Origin: JBGUVL01 sp964370395 | GTDB lineage: Bacteria > Bacillota_I > Bacilli_A > Erysipelotrichales > Erysipelotrichaceae | Assembly: GCA_964370395.1 (NCBI GenBank) | Contig: CAYJIZ010000003.1 | Location: forward strand, 1 to 64,000 | Reading direction: 5' to 3' | DNA: 64,000 nt | In this document: positions 8,941-19,047 of the stretch, one piece after another | Layout: each line of letters opens with the position of its first letter | Numbering within the stretch: position 1 is the stretch's first letter | Notes under the pieces: generated by a model | Seen by the model: only the letters and a program-made list of their open reading frames with translations | Databases searched by the model: none | Told to the model about the DNA's origin: nothing | Program-made: the position numbers and the translations under genes

Positions 8941-10722
8941 CTACTGTTCGTTTTCTTCAGCAACTAGCGTATAAATGTAAAATTTCATAACAATTGTTTC
9001 ATCTGACTTATAAGTTGATCCTGCAATTGGTGTTTGTTCTTTTACTGTACCAATTAATTTTGGATCATAATTAGGGTCACTTTCTGTAATGTTTGCTGGA
9101 TAAAACTCATAACTTGCTTTTCCAGAAAGAGCTTTGATTACATAATCTTTTGTTTTTCCTCTAAAGTCTTCTACCGTAACCCAAGTCGGTTCTTCTTTTT
9201 TTGCTTTCGCAACAACTAACTTGATCTTTGCATTTTCTCCAGGTTTCACTTTCGTACCTTCACTTAGCATACTTTGTGAAATAACGTTATCCGCAACAAC
9301 CTCATTTGTTTCTTTGTATTCTACTGCAACTTCAATTCCAGCAGCTTCCAATTGACTTTGTGCATCTGCCAAAGACCACCCAATATAATTACCAACAACA
9401 AAGTACTTACCACTACTTACCGTAATTGAAACTTTGCTGCCTTTTTTCACTTTTTTATCTTTTTTCAACGATTGTTCAATGATCAAACCTTTTTCAATGT
9501 CATCCGTAGCTTTTTCTTCTACAGAACCAAGTTTTAAACCATTGCTTTTTAACGCCGCTTCCGCTTCCTCTTTTGTCATTCCTTCTAAATCAGGAACAAC
9601 CACTTTGATTACTTCTTCTTTTGGATCATCTGATCCCCCAAAACTATCAGTAGCGATTAACACACCAAAAATAAGCAACAACGCTACAACTACACCACCG
9701 ACAATAAGCATGATTTTTTTGTTTTTATCCATCGGTTTTTTTCCAGATGTCTTCTTACCAGTTTGGTTTTGTTTCAGTTTGCGTAATTCACGATCTTCAA
9801 TTTCAACCGTTCCATCGTTTGCCTCTAAATCCCCAATACTTGATAAAACTACTGTATCAGAACCAGCTTCTTCTTCCTCTAAGCTTACCTTTTCAACATT
9901 TGAAAACTCTGGCAACAAACACATATCCAAATCAAACAACATATCTTTTGTATTTGCATAACGTTTGCTACGATTTTTCGCAGTCGCTTTAATGATAATA
10001 TTTTCAATACTTTGTGGAAGCGTAGGATTCAAAGAACGCACAGAAGGAATGTCTTCACGCAAGTGTTTCATCGCTACTTGAATTGGATTATCCCCTTTAA
10101 AAGGTACCGTTCCAGTTAACAATTCATAAAACACAATTCCCAATGCATAAATATCGGTTTGTACTGTTGCAACTTCTCCTTTTGTTGTTTCAGGAGCAAT
10201 GTAATGCGCACTTCCTAATACTGCATCACTTTGTGTTAATTGAATTGCATCGTGTGCCAAAGCAATCCCAAAATCCGTAATTTTAACGGTTCCATCGTCT
10301 TTAACCAAAACATTTTGTGGTTTGATATCACGGTGGATAATATTATTCTCATGAGCATGGTTTACCGCTGAAACTAACTGTTTCATAATTTCTACCGCTT
10401 CGTCTTTCGGTAAAGCACCTCTTTGTAAGATCATTTGTTTTAGTGTGCGTCCACGGATGTATTCCATTACGATAAAGTTTTTCCCCTCGTATTCTCCTAC
10501 ATCATAAACTTCCACTACATTTGGATGATGTAGTTTTGAAACCGCACTTGCTTCTCTTAAAAAACGCAATAAAGTAACAGGGTCTTCACTTAACTCCCCA
10601 CGTAACACCTTAACAGCAACTTCACGATTTAAAATCGTATCCATTGCCAAATACACATCAGCCATTCCTCCTTCTCCTAAAGAAGTAACAACCATATAAC
10701 GATCAGCTATCATATTACTCAT
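8941..10722 (-). CDS. prkC: PASTA-domain Ser/Thr protein kinase
   Basis: A 593-residue membrane kinase that senses muropeptides or lipid II and phosphorylates division, wall and translation targets. The kinase domain (about 1-270) has the glycine loop LGEGGMADVY, the VAVKVLR lysine, HRDIKPQN and DFGIAL. A basic juxtamembrane region leads to one membrane span (about 337-358). Three extracellular PASTA repeats follow, starting near residues 374, 442 and 511; Bacillus PrkC also has three. The start overlaps the end of prpC by 8 bases, so kinase and phosphatase are translationally coupled. Confidence 0.97.
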   Translation of the reverse strand: MSNMIADRYMVVTSLGEGGMADVYLAMDTILNREVAVKVLRGELSEDPVTLLRFLREASAVSKLHHPNVVEVYDVGEYEGKNFIVMEYIRGRTLKQMILQRGALPKDEAVEIMKQLVSAVNHAHENNIIHRDIKPQNVLVKDDGTVKITDFGIALAHDAIQLTQSDAVLGSAHYIAPETTKGEVATVQTDIYALGIVFYELLTGTVPFKGDNPIQVAMKHLREDIPSVRSLNPTLPQSIENIIIKATAKNRSKRYANTKDMLFDLDMCLLPEFSNVEKVSLEEEEAGSDTVVLSSIGDLEANDGTVEIEDRELRKLKQNQTGKKTSGKKPMDKNKKIMLIVGGVVVALLLIFGVLIATDSFGGSDDPKEEVIKVVVPDLEGMTKEEAEAALKSNGLKLGSVEEKATDDIEKGLIIEQSLKKDKKVKKGSKVSITVSSGKYFVVGNYIGWSLADAQSQLEAAGIEVAVEYKETNEVVADNVISQSMLSEGTKVKPGENAKIKLVVAKAKKEEPTWVTVEDFRGKTKDYVIKALSGKASYEFYPANITESDPNYDPKLIGTVKEQTPIAGSTYKSDETIVMKFYIYTLVAEENEQ

Positions 10723-11464
10723 TCACGTTTCCTCTCTTTCCTTCTATTAATACCACTGTAATATTATCAAAACCACCTGCTTGAATCGAAGCATTAATCA
10801 ATGATTTCACTTTGTCCTCAAGTGTTAACGTTTCACTTACGATAATCTCTTTGATGATGTTTTCTTGTACATAACCATGCAAACCATCACTACATAACAG
10901 TAAGTATTCGTAGTCTTGTTTCACTTTATTAATATCAACATGAAATTGACTCCAAATACCTAATGCATTGGTTAACGCCTTCCCTTTTGGATGATGAATT
11001 GCTTCCTCTTCACTAATTTCACCGCTCTTAATTAAATCAGCAGCCAAATTATGATCTTCGGTTAAACAAATCATTTCTTTATCATAAATACCATATACAC
11101 GGCTATCGCCCATATGGAATAACAAAGTAGATTCTTCATTTACATAGGCACCTACTAATGTTGTTCCCATACCTATTTTTTTACGCGAAGTTAAGGAATC
11201 TTCATAAATCGCATTATTCGCTTTCGTTACTGCTTCATTAATCCACTCTTTGTTTCTCACATCTCGCTTGTAAGCTTTTTTGGTATGGAATTGTTCTTTA
11301 AGCGTAGCAACAGCAATTTGACTTGCCACATCGCCCGCTTTTCCGCCTCCAATACCATCGCAAACAATCGCAAGCAATTCCCCTTCTTCATTTTCAGCAT
11401 AGAAAAAACTATCTTGGTTCGTTTCACGCAATAATCCAATATCACTTAATCCAAAACATTTCAT
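10715..11464 (-). CDS. prpC: PP2C-family protein phosphatase
   Basis: A 249-residue metal-dependent Ser/Thr phosphatase that reverses PrkC phosphorylation. The motifs are SDIGLLRETNQDSFF near the N-terminus, AIVCDGIGGGKAGDVAS, HMGDSRVYG, LTEDHNLA and GGFDNITVVL at the end, with the metal-binding aspartates present. A longer frame exists, but the start at 11464 follows AAAGGAGGAACAACA and overlaps the rlmN stop as ATGA, so the shorter form is chosen. Confidence 0.96.
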   Translation of the reverse strand: MKCFGLSDIGLLRETNQDSFFYAENEEGELLAIVCDGIGGGKAGDVASQIAVATLKEQFHTKKAYKRDVRNKEWINEAVTKANNAIYEDSLTSRKKIGMGTTLVGAYVNEESTLLFHMGDSRVYGIYDKEMICLTEDHNLAADLIKSGEISEEEAIHHPKGKALTNALGIWSQFHVDINKVKQDYEYLLLCSDGLHGYVQENIIKEIIVSETLTLEDKVKSLINASIQAGGFDNITVVLIEGKRGNVNE

Positions 11465-12513
11465 TGTTGTTCCTCCTTTGCTTTTTTTATTTCTTTTGCT
11501 CGCAGTTGTCCACAAGCTGCATCAATATCACTACCATGTTCCTTACGAATCGTTGCACGAACACCTAGTTTCATCAATTGGTCATAGAATACCATTGCTT
11601 GTTCATGCGCAACCCCTTGGTATCCATGTTCATCCACTGCATTATAAGGAATCAAATTCACATATGCATGGTGTCCCTTCAACAGCTTCGCCAATTGTTG
11701 GGCATGCAGTGGTGTATCATTCAATCCCTTCAACAGAATGTATTCAAACGTCAAACGACGATTGTTTTCTTGTTCATATACTAATAACGCCTCCATCAGC
11801 GTAGCGAGTGGATACGCTTTATTAATTGGCATAAGTTGATCACGTAACGCATCATTTGGTGCATGCAAACTAATTGCTAAATTGTACTGTAAGTTTTCCT
11901 TAGAAAAAGCTAAAATTTTAGGTACAATTCCACAAGTAGAAATAGTAATATGCCTTGCTCCTATCGCTAATCCTTGGTCATGGTTCATAATACGTAAGAA
12001 GTTCATCACATTATCATAATTATCAAAAGGTTCCCCTGTTCCCATTACAACAATATGCGAAACACGTTCTTGTTTCTTATCGAGTTCCTTTTGAACATAC
12101 ATAATTTGCGCAACCATTTCACCCGTTGTCAAATCACGTTTTTTCTTTAGTAATCCACTTGCGCAAAAATCACAACCCATGTTACATCCTACTTGCGAAG
12201 AAACACATACACTGTTTCCATAATCAAATAGCATTAATACACTTTCGATATAAGAACCATCACTTAACGAAAACAAGAATTTAGTCGTTCCATCTTTCGC
12301 AACCTGTTTTTTCACAAGCGTTAATGGTTCCATGTTGTAATTTTCTTGTAACATCTGTTTTAAGTCATTGCTTATATTACTCATCGCTGAAAAAGAATCG
12401 ACACGTTTGCGATACAACCATTCAAAGATTTGTTTTGCTCTAAACTTTTTCATACCATGATAAATCATAATATCTTGCAATTCATCATAATTAAAATCAT
12501 AAATACTTTTCAT
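11461..12513 (-). CDS. rlmN: dual-specificity RNA methyltransferase RlmN
   Basis: A 350-residue radical SAM enzyme that methylates C2 of A2503 in 23S rRNA and A37 in some tRNAs. The cluster motif CNMGCDFC is near residue 107, GEPFDNYDNV near 160, ISTCGIVP near 195 and the C-terminal methyl-carrier cysteine in DAACGQLRA near 336. Length is normal. It overlaps prpC by 4 bases. Confidence 0.97.
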   Translation of the reverse strand: MKSIYDFNYDELQDIMIYHGMKKFRAKQIFEWLYRKRVDSFSAMSNISNDLKQMLQENYNMEPLTLVKKQVAKDGTTKFLFSLSDGSYIESVLMLFDYGNSVCVSSQVGCNMGCDFCASGLLKKKRDLTTGEMVAQIMYVQKELDKKQERVSHIVVMGTGEPFDNYDNVMNFLRIMNHDQGLAIGARHITISTCGIVPKILAFSKENLQYNLAISLHAPNDALRDQLMPINKAYPLATLMEALLVYEQENNRRLTFEYILLKGLNDTPLHAQQLAKLLKGHHAYVNLIPYNAVDEHGYQGVAHEQAMVFYDQLMKLGVRATIRKEHGSDIDAACGQLRAKEIKKAKEEQQ

Positions 12514-12554
12514 TTGTTCACCTTTTCTGTTTTATTATAGCACAGCTAGACGCG

Positions 12555-13808
12555 TTATTTCACCTTCTTCAGTTTTGCCATATAGAACCCATCACTTTCA
12601 AATTCAAAAGGGAAAATTGTTCTTTCTTCTAATAATTCAAAATTTTCATGACGCTCTAAGAACGCTTCTATTTGTTTTTCGTTTTCCTTTTTATTCAAGG
12701 TACATGTAGAATACACCAAAATACCATCTACTTTCAAATAGTTTACCGCACTATCTAACAAATTCTTTTGCATAACAATACAACTGTCCATATCTTCACT
12801 TTGCATATGGTATTTAATATCACTTTTACGTGAAATAACCCCATACCCAGTACAAGGACCATCCAACAAAATACGATCGAACACATTTTCATGGAACGTT
12901 TCTTCTAAATCCGTCGCATCTTTGCACAATGCTTCTACCATAATGATTCCCAAACGTCTTGCATTATGTTTGATCAATTCGACACGATGTTCATGTAAAT
13001 CAAGTGCATACAATCTACCTTGGTTCTTCATCATACTACCAATATGGCAGGTTTTACTTCCTGGTGCTGCACACATATCCAAAATGGTTTCTCCACTTTG
13101 TGGGTCTAACATTTCACATACCAACTGCGCAGATTCATCTTGAATCGTAACGTAGCCTTTTTTGTATTCGTCTGTATGTGCAATGTTTCCATTTTCATAA
13201 TACAATGCATCCTTCGCCACTTTTGCTGGTATAAAACCAGGATTAAGAGCCATCACCTCTTCTTTTGAAATTTTAAGTGTATTCACTCTTGCACATTGGT
13301 GTGGAATACGATTTAAACTATCACAAATTTGAAAACACAAGTCTTGTCCATATTGTTTTGCCCACATCTTAACAACCCAAGTCGGCATTGAAGTATGGAT
13401 GGCTTTACGCTCAATCACACTTCCACTTACAATGCGTTTTCCATTACGAATTACATTACGTAAAATCGCATTCACAAACTTCTCGTACTTTCCTTCGTAT
13501 TGGTTTTTCGCAATTTCCACCGCTTCATTAAGTACCGCATAATCTGGAACTTTATCTAAAAATAACAATTGGTATACACTCATATCAATCAGTATACCTA
13601 TCTCTTCACGTGGGGTTGCTTCTGGGTAATCTTCCCACATATAACGAATGTAACGATAATGTTGTAACGTTCCATACACAATATTGGTAATTAATCCTTT
13701 GTCCACATCACTAAATGCATCCAATTCTTCCTTTAACGCTAAATTACTGTAACGTTTATCCAAACAAATATCTTTTAAAATATAAAATGCTTTTTCTCTT
13801 GCTGTCAT
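12555..13808 (-). CDS. rsmB: 16S rRNA (cytosine 967-C5)-methyltransferase
   Basis: A 417-residue methyltransferase with an N-terminal NusB-like RNA-binding domain (about 1-130) and a SAM-binding C-terminal domain. LDMCAAPGSKTCHI (about 241) is the SAM loop. LLDGPCTGYGVISRKSDIKY (about 311) holds one cysteine and YSTCTLNKKENE (about 363) the catalytic one. It sits between priA and rlmN; fmt and def, which usually lie here in Bacillota, are missing from the cluster. Confidence 0.95.
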   Translation of the reverse strand: MTAREKAFYILKDICLDKRYSNLALKEELDAFSDVDKGLITNIVYGTLQHYRYIRYMWEDYPEATPREEIGILIDMSVYQLLFLDKVPDYAVLNEAVEIAKNQYEGKYEKFVNAILRNVIRNGKRIVSGSVIERKAIHTSMPTWVVKMWAKQYGQDLCFQICDSLNRIPHQCARVNTLKISKEEVMALNPGFIPAKVAKDALYYENGNIAHTDEYKKGYVTIQDESAQLVCEMLDPQSGETILDMCAAPGSKTCHIGSMMKNQGRLYALDLHEHRVELIKHNARRLGIIMVEALCKDATDLEETFHENVFDRILLDGPCTGYGVISRKSDIKYHMQSEDMDSCIVMQKNLLDSAVNYLKVDGILVYSTCTLNKKENEKQIEAFLERHENFELLEERTIFPFEFESDGFYMAKLKKVK

Positions 13809-13816
13809 AGTTTCTC

Positions 13817-15976
13817 CTAATCTAATATGAAGGGATTCAAATCCACTTCTATTGTTGCTTTTCCTTTACTTGCAAAATGTTTTTTGTACGCAGCATGTAA
13901 CAAGTCACACAACAACGTTAATTGTTTACTTTTTAAAATAATACGCCAACGATATTGATCCATTATTTTAAGTAGTTCACAAGGTCCTAAAACTTGTACT
14001 AGTTCATGCTGTAAACAAGGCATGAGTTGATCTAGTTCATCCTGTAAAATGGATTCCTCCTTCGCAAGTAGTGTAACCACACCTAAATACGAATAAGGAG
14101 GGTAATTACCTAAGTGACGAAACTTCATCTCTTGGTAAAAAAAGGTCTCATAGTTATGATGCTTTGCACATTGCATCGCATAATGTTTGGTATCATATGC
14201 TTGAATAAACACTTCCCCATCTTTTAATCCACGACCACTTCTCCCGCTCGCTTGCGCAAGTAAATCAAAGGTTAATTCCACACTGCGGAAGTCACTTCTC
14301 GATAGCATCGCATCTCCATTGACAATACCTACTAAAGTGACATTGCTGAAGTCCAAACCTTTCGCTATCATTTGTGTACCGAGTAAAATGTCACCTTCGT
14401 GTTCAAATTGCGACAATAGTTTTTCATGTGCATTTTTTCTCTGTGTAGTATCCGCATCCATGCGAACAATTCTTGCTTCTGGAAAACACGTTTGCACATA
14501 CTCTTCCAGTTTTTGTGTCCCCATCCCAATATACTTTACATTCTTACTGCCACATTTGCGACATCCATATTGATTTGGTTCACTATAACCACATATGTGG
14601 CACTTTAATTCATTGCTATTTTTATGATAATTAAGCGCTATATCACAATGTGGACATATCACTACTTCACCACAATCCATGCATCGTAATATCGGTGCAT
14701 ATCCCCGTCGATTCAAAAGTAGAATAACTTGTTCTTGCTTTTGAAGACGTAAACTAATTTCATTTTTTAATGTATTACTTAAAATGTAATTCTCACCTTT
14801 TTCCATCGCATCCTTCATATCAATCAAATGCGTGTTTGGCATTTCCCCATAAATTCGTTTGTCCATCTTCACCAAATGGTATACCCCTTTTAATGCACGA
14901 GCATACGACTCCAAAGAAGGGGTAGCACTTGCTAATATGACTTTACAATTATGGTACTTAGCTCTTTGCATCGCAATATCGCGCGTATGGTATTTCGGTG
15001 TCGAGTCTTGTTTATAACTTTGGTCATGTTCTTCATCAATGATGATTAACCCCAAGTGATCAAAAGGCATAAAAACAGCACTGCGTGTACCAACCACAAT
15101 CGTAACCTTTTTTTGTGCGACCAGTTTGTATTGTTCGTACTTTTCTTGGTTATTCAGTGAAGAGTGATAAATTGCAACTTCACTTCCAAAACGAGCCTTA
15201 ACACGTTTCACCATTTGCGGAGTCAGTGCTATCTCAGGAACCAAAAACAAAACTTGTTTCCCTTCTTGCAATACTGTTTTTGCCATCTGCAAGAACACTT
15301 CACTCTTTCCACTTCCCGTCACTCCATGTAACAAGTAAGTTTGAAACCCATCTTTCTCATTCATCGTAGCGATGGCAGCTTGTTGTTGTTCACTAAGCGA
15401 AAACACTTGATCCTCATAAATTCCATCAAACGACGCTTCTGCTTCTTTTTCAACCAAACAAACAGCTCCTCGTTTCACTAATTCTTTTAATTGTGTTGCG
15501 TACATCTGATTCATCTCTTTACGCAACACTAGTTTACGCTCTTTGATATAAGCAAGCGCATCCATTTGTTTTTGCGTTTTCACAAAACAATCTTCAACGT
15601 ATTGTACCCAAACTTCTTTTTTTATCTTATGTTTTGATGACTTTGGTTTTAGCTTTGCTGGAAGCATTGCTTGAAAGCAGCTAATAAGCGGAGCAACATA
15701 TTGTCTCGCCATCCAATCAGCCAAAGAAAACATTTCTTCATTCACTAACACCTCATCATCAATCACACTAATAATCTCTTTCACCTCATAAGGTATTGCA
15801 GCAAATTGTTCTTCATTAATTTGTTCCACCTTACTTACAAAGGCAACAATTTCTTTATTCGCAAAGTTAACGATAACTCGTTTCCCTCTACTTACATGAT
15901 GCGTTCCACATAAATAAGTAAAGCTCTTATTAACTGCCATATTTGAATATTCAACATAAACATGTGCAACGATCAT
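13817..15976 (-). CDS. priA: primosomal protein N' (replication restart helicase)
   Basis: A 719-residue 3'-5' helicase that reloads the replisome at stalled forks. An N-terminal DNA-binding domain (about 1-190) precedes helicase motif I HGVTGSGKSE (about 218), DEEH (about 317) and SATPSLES. A zinc region with paired cysteines (CMDCGEVVICPHC, CHICGYSEP, CRKCGS; about 436-480) follows, then the C-terminal GSGRSGRG-like helicase block. The gene is full length and the first of the minus-strand cluster. Confidence 0.97.
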   Translation of the reverse strand: MIVAHVYVEYSNMAVNKSFTYLCGTHHVSRGKRVIVNFANKEIVAFVSKVEQINEEQFAAIPYEVKEIISVIDDEVLVNEEMFSLADWMARQYVAPLISCFQAMLPAKLKPKSSKHKIKKEVWVQYVEDCFVKTQKQMDALAYIKERKLVLRKEMNQMYATQLKELVKRGAVCLVEKEAEASFDGIYEDQVFSLSEQQQAAIATMNEKDGFQTYLLHGVTGSGKSEVFLQMAKTVLQEGKQVLFLVPEIALTPQMVKRVKARFGSEVAIYHSSLNNQEKYEQYKLVAQKKVTIVVGTRSAVFMPFDHLGLIIIDEEHDQSYKQDSTPKYHTRDIAMQRAKYHNCKVILASATPSLESYARALKGVYHLVKMDKRIYGEMPNTHLIDMKDAMEKGENYILSNTLKNEISLRLQKQEQVILLLNRRGYAPILRCMDCGEVVICPHCDIALNYHKNSNELKCHICGYSEPNQYGCRKCGSKNVKYIGMGTQKLEEYVQTCFPEARIVRMDADTTQRKNAHEKLLSQFEHEGDILLGTQMIAKGLDFSNVTLVGIVNGDAMLSRSDFRSVELTFDLLAQASGRSGRGLKDGEVFIQAYDTKHYAMQCAKHHNYETFFYQEMKFRHLGNYPPYSYLGVVTLLAKEESILQDELDQLMPCLQHELVQVLGPCELLKIMDQYRWRIILKSKQLTLLCDLLHAAYKKHFASKGKATIEVDLNPFILD

Positions 15977-16148
15977 ATGTATTTCCTTTCCTACGTAATT
16001 TACGCTGCAAATATTATACCATGATTTCGACTACTTCTAATCAATAAAAACGCCCATATTGTCATTTATTTCTCACATAATGTCGATTTGCAAAAGGAAT
16101 CTATTTCTTTTCCTAAGCGATTTCGCTACAATAGAAGAGAGGAACAAT

Positions 16149-17402
16149 ATGAAATACAAAAAACAATTAACCATCGGTAGTGTTGTATGTTGTTTGGTTG
16201 CTTTCCTTTATAGCATAAATCTATTTGAAAACAAAACAACGCTTGCTATGTCATTCGCAATGATTGCCATCGCAACAATTCTTACCTATATCATTTTTAA
16301 AGTTGAAACGCATATCGAAAAAAACCATAATGAGAACAAGATCAATTACGATAATATTGATTTCGCCCGCTATGGCTTTTCTATTGTTATTATCATTATG
16401 CATTTGCGTCCCTTTTTAGGAAATATGGATCGTTTGGACTTGGTATTCAACAATATTCTAAGTCGCATTTGTGTTCCCTTGTTTTTTGTAATCACAGGAT
16501 ACTTTGTCGCAAAAAAAGAGAAAGACAATCCTCATTATATTGAAAAATACGTAAAATCAATGTTACCACTTTATCTCGTTTGGAGTCTGATTTATGTTCC
16601 TTTGGCAATTAGTTGGGCATTGCCTTACTTTGCGCAATTTCACAACTTCTTATTAACTACAAGCATCCCTATGTTTGTCTACCCACTAATTTATATTCTT
16701 GCTTTTTTCATTATTCTATTTATCGCACTCGCATACATCGGGGTGTATTACCATTTATGGTATTTCCCTGCTTTATTTTTATCCTTATACGTAATCAAGT
16801 TTTTAAGAAACAAAATAAATATACAACTATTGCTTTCCCTATCGTTTCTTTTCTTGTTGTTTGGTGCTACAGAAACATACTATGGAATTATTCCTGATAA
16901 TATTCAAGAGTTTATCGATGTTTATTACAGCATTTTCTTCACTACAAGAAACTTCTTATTCTTTGGTTTGTATTATGTTGTACTCGGTTATTATCTAGGT
17001 CAAAAACAATCGATTTATACATCGTATTGTTTCTTGAAATTAATTGTATGTCTATTCCTATTAGTATTTGAAACACTATTCTTACAATCCATCACTCGTT
17101 TAGACAGCAACATTCTACTATCTTGCGTTCCATTGATTTATTATTTGTTTATTTCTTTAATGTACATGAATACAATTATTTCTTACAAGAAACAAAAATT
17201 CAGAAGTCTGTATAAATACTACTACTTATTGCATCCATGGATCATTGCTATCGTACAATTTAGTATTTTGTTCTTTATAAAAGAACCGATTGTGGATGCG
17301 AACTTTTTATGGGTTGAACTTGCAATCGTATTAGCACTGACTCATATTGTAAGTGAAATCATTATCAAAGCAAAACAAAAAAACCACCTGCGCTATTTAT
17401 AA
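16149..17402 (+). CDS. acyltransferase 3 family membrane protein
   Basis: About 417 residues with roughly eleven to twelve hydrophobic segments. Two N-terminal spans (about 8-60) precede the acyltransferase-3 fold, which begins DFARYGFSIVIIIMHLRPF with the family histidine. RICVPLFFVITGYFVAKK follows. Members move acetyl or other acyl groups onto surface sugars, peptidoglycan or lipids. The substrate is not readable here; there is no SGNH domain as in OatA. The chosen ATG follows GAGAGGAACA; the 30-residue longer frame has no ribosome site. It is monocistronic and convergent with the NhaC-type gene. It is not related in promoter to the nearby sigma-V operon. Confidence 0.8.
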   Translation: MKYKKQLTIGSVVCCLVAFLYSINLFENKTTLAMSFAMIAIATILTYIIFKVETHIEKNHNENKINYDNIDFARYGFSIVIIIMHLRPFLGNMDRLDLVFNNILSRICVPLFFVITGYFVAKKEKDNPHYIEKYVKSMLPLYLVWSLIYVPLAISWALPYFAQFHNFLLTTSIPMFVYPLIYILAFFIILFIALAYIGVYYHLWYFPALFLSLYVIKFLRNKINIQLLLSLSFLFLLFGATETYYGIIPDNIQEFIDVYYSIFFTTRNFLFFGLYYVVLGYYLGQKQSIYTSYCFLKLIVCLFLLVFETLFLQSITRLDSNILLSCVPLIYYLFISLMYMNTIISYKKQKFRSLYKYYYLLHPWIIAIVQFSILFFIKEPIVDANFLWVELAIVLALTHIVSEIIIKAKQKNHLRYL

Positions 17403-17435
17403 TTTAGTATTCAATCGCTGTTGTGGTACACAACT

Positions 17436-17484
17436 AAAAAAAGTAGATGCCTTCCCTACTTCATAATTGGCATCTACTTTTTTA
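17436..17484. terminator. bidirectional terminator, acyltransferase / nhaC
   Basis: A long stem, AAAAAAGTAGATGCC paired with GGCATCTACTTTTTT around a 16-base loop, with A and T tracts on both sides. It ends at the transporter stop codon and serves both convergent genes. Confidence 0.9.
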
Positions 17485-18981
17485 TTATCCTTTTTTTATC
17501 TTTTTTTGAATCACAAACAATATACTAAACAACGTCGCAAAAGCAACCAACAACGTAAGCCATACATTTTCACTAAAACCTGCTACAAGGTAACCAACGA
17601 CACAGGCAATCGCAACAATTAAGGCGTATGGAATTTGCGTAGTCACATGGTTAATATGGTTACACTGTGCTCCTGCTGAAGCCATGATGGTCGTATCAGA
17701 AATCGGTGATATGTGGTCTCCACATACCGCACCCGCTAAAATTGCAGCAATGGCAATGACTAACATTTGGCTTCCTTCAGTAAAAATAGAAGTCGCAATA
17801 GGAATCAAAATCCCAAATGTTCCCCATGATGTTCCTGTAGAAAAAGCCAATCCAATCGCAACCAAAAATAAACATACTGGTAAAATCGCAAATGTGATGC
17901 TACTTCCTTGCATCATTTCATAAACAAAAGCCCCTGCTTGTAATTTATCAGAAACGATATCACCCAAAGTCCAAGCTAACGTTAAAATAATCATTGCTGG
18001 AACCATTGTCTTGAATCCCAAAGGAATACAATGTGTGAAATCCTTATAAGTGATCACTTTTCTTGGAACATACAGAAAGAAAATAAATACAAGGGTAAAG
18101 AAAGATCCTAACACCAAACCGCGAGAAGCATCTGTATTAGTAAAGGCTTCGATAAAGCCTACTCCTTCAAAAAAACCTCCTGTATACAACATACATACAA
18201 TACAACTAATAATTAAGAAAATAACCGGCAATAACAAGTCGTACACTTTTCCTTTATCAGAAACTTCCATTGTGTCGTGTTCTTCGTAATCATTATCTAG
18301 TCCATACTGTAAATCACCAGTCAACGCGACTTCTTCATTTTGTTTCATCACACCAAAATCAAACTCTTTGTGAATGACATACGCCACCATCGCGATTGTT
18401 AATAAAGCATACAAGTTAAATGGTATCGTTTGAAGAAATAATGTGAATCCATCTCCACTCGTGTACCCACTCACTGCTGCTGCCCAACTTGAAATCGGTG
18501 CAATAATACACACTGGCGCAGCTGTAGAATCAATAATATACGCTAGTTTTGCACGCGACACTTGAAATTCATCTGTGACATCACGCATCACACTACCAAC
18601 AGTTAAACAATTGAAATAATCATCAACAAAAATAACAATCCCTAATAAGAACGTTGCAAACAACGATCCTTTTTTGGATTGAATCTTTTGTTTCGCCCAT
18701 TCTCCATAAGCACGGCTTCCCCCTGCCTTCGTCATCAACGTAACCAAGATTCCTAAGAAAACCAAAAACATTAAAATCCCAATATTCCAAACGTCAGATA
18801 AACTTGCGCTCATCGTATCAAAAATTTCATTAACGGTTGCCATCGGTGCAAAGTTTGTCACCAATAACGCTGCCGCTACAATCCCTAAAAATAAAGATAA
18901 ATATACTTCCTTCGTCTTTAATGCGATTAAAATCGCAATAACTGGTGGAAGCAATGAAAATACAGTACCTACAAAATCCAT
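17485..18981 (-). CDS. NhaC-family transporter, probable lysine transporter (LysW type)
   Basis: A 498-residue multi-span membrane protein of the Na+/H+ antiporter NhaC superfamily. It has the conserved FVDDYFNCLTVGSVMRDVTDEF block near residue 118, STGTSWGTFGILIPIA near 375 and AVCGDHISPISDTTIMASAGA near 418. The family alone would suggest a sodium/proton antiporter, but the gene sits behind a lysine riboswitch. NhaC proteins under that control have been proposed as lysine transporters, which is the better call. A longer frame would read back into the riboswitch terminator, so the ATG at 18981 (after TAGGAGGA) is correct. Confidence 0.85.
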   Translation of the reverse strand: MDFVGTVFSLLPPVIAILIALKTKEVYLSLFLGIVAAALLVTNFAPMATVNEIFDTMSASLSDVWNIGILMFLVFLGILVTLMTKAGGSRAYGEWAKQKIQSKKGSLFATFLLGIVIFVDDYFNCLTVGSVMRDVTDEFQVSRAKLAYIIDSTAAPVCIIAPISSWAAAVSGYTSGDGFTLFLQTIPFNLYALLTIAMVAYVIHKEFDFGVMKQNEEVALTGDLQYGLDNDYEEHDTMEVSDKGKVYDLLLPVIFLIISCIVCMLYTGGFFEGVGFIEAFTNTDASRGLVLGSFFTLVFIFFLYVPRKVITYKDFTHCIPLGFKTMVPAMIILTLAWTLGDIVSDKLQAGAFVYEMMQGSSITFAILPVCLFLVAIGLAFSTGTSWGTFGILIPIATSIFTEGSQMLVIAIAAILAGAVCGDHISPISDTTIMASAGAQCNHINHVTTQIPYALIVAIACVVGYLVAGFSENVWLTLLVAFATLFSILFVIQKKIKKG

Positions 18982-18999
18982 AAAAATCCTCCTATAAAT

Positions 19000-19028
19000 A
19001 AAAAAACTTTGATTGCAAACAATCAAAG
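19000..19028 (-). terminator. riboswitch expression-platform terminator
   Basis: The minus-strand hairpin CTTTGATTG/CAATCAAAG (19028-19007) is followed by seven T, and only about 10 bases before the AGGAGG of the transporter. Its position between aptamer and ribosome site makes it the transcription-off state of the lysine switch. Confidence 0.9.
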
Positions 19029-19047
19029 CATAATTTACTTATACTCA

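Noticed and set aside
9434..9992. 175- and 81-residue plus-strand frames
   Set aside because: Antisense to the prkC juxtamembrane and kinase-domain region, low-complexity Ser/Phe composition, no ribosome site.
18982..19026. 15-residue N-terminal extension of the NhaC-type transporter
   Set aside because: Overlaps the riboswitch terminator and the AGGAGG of the true start.
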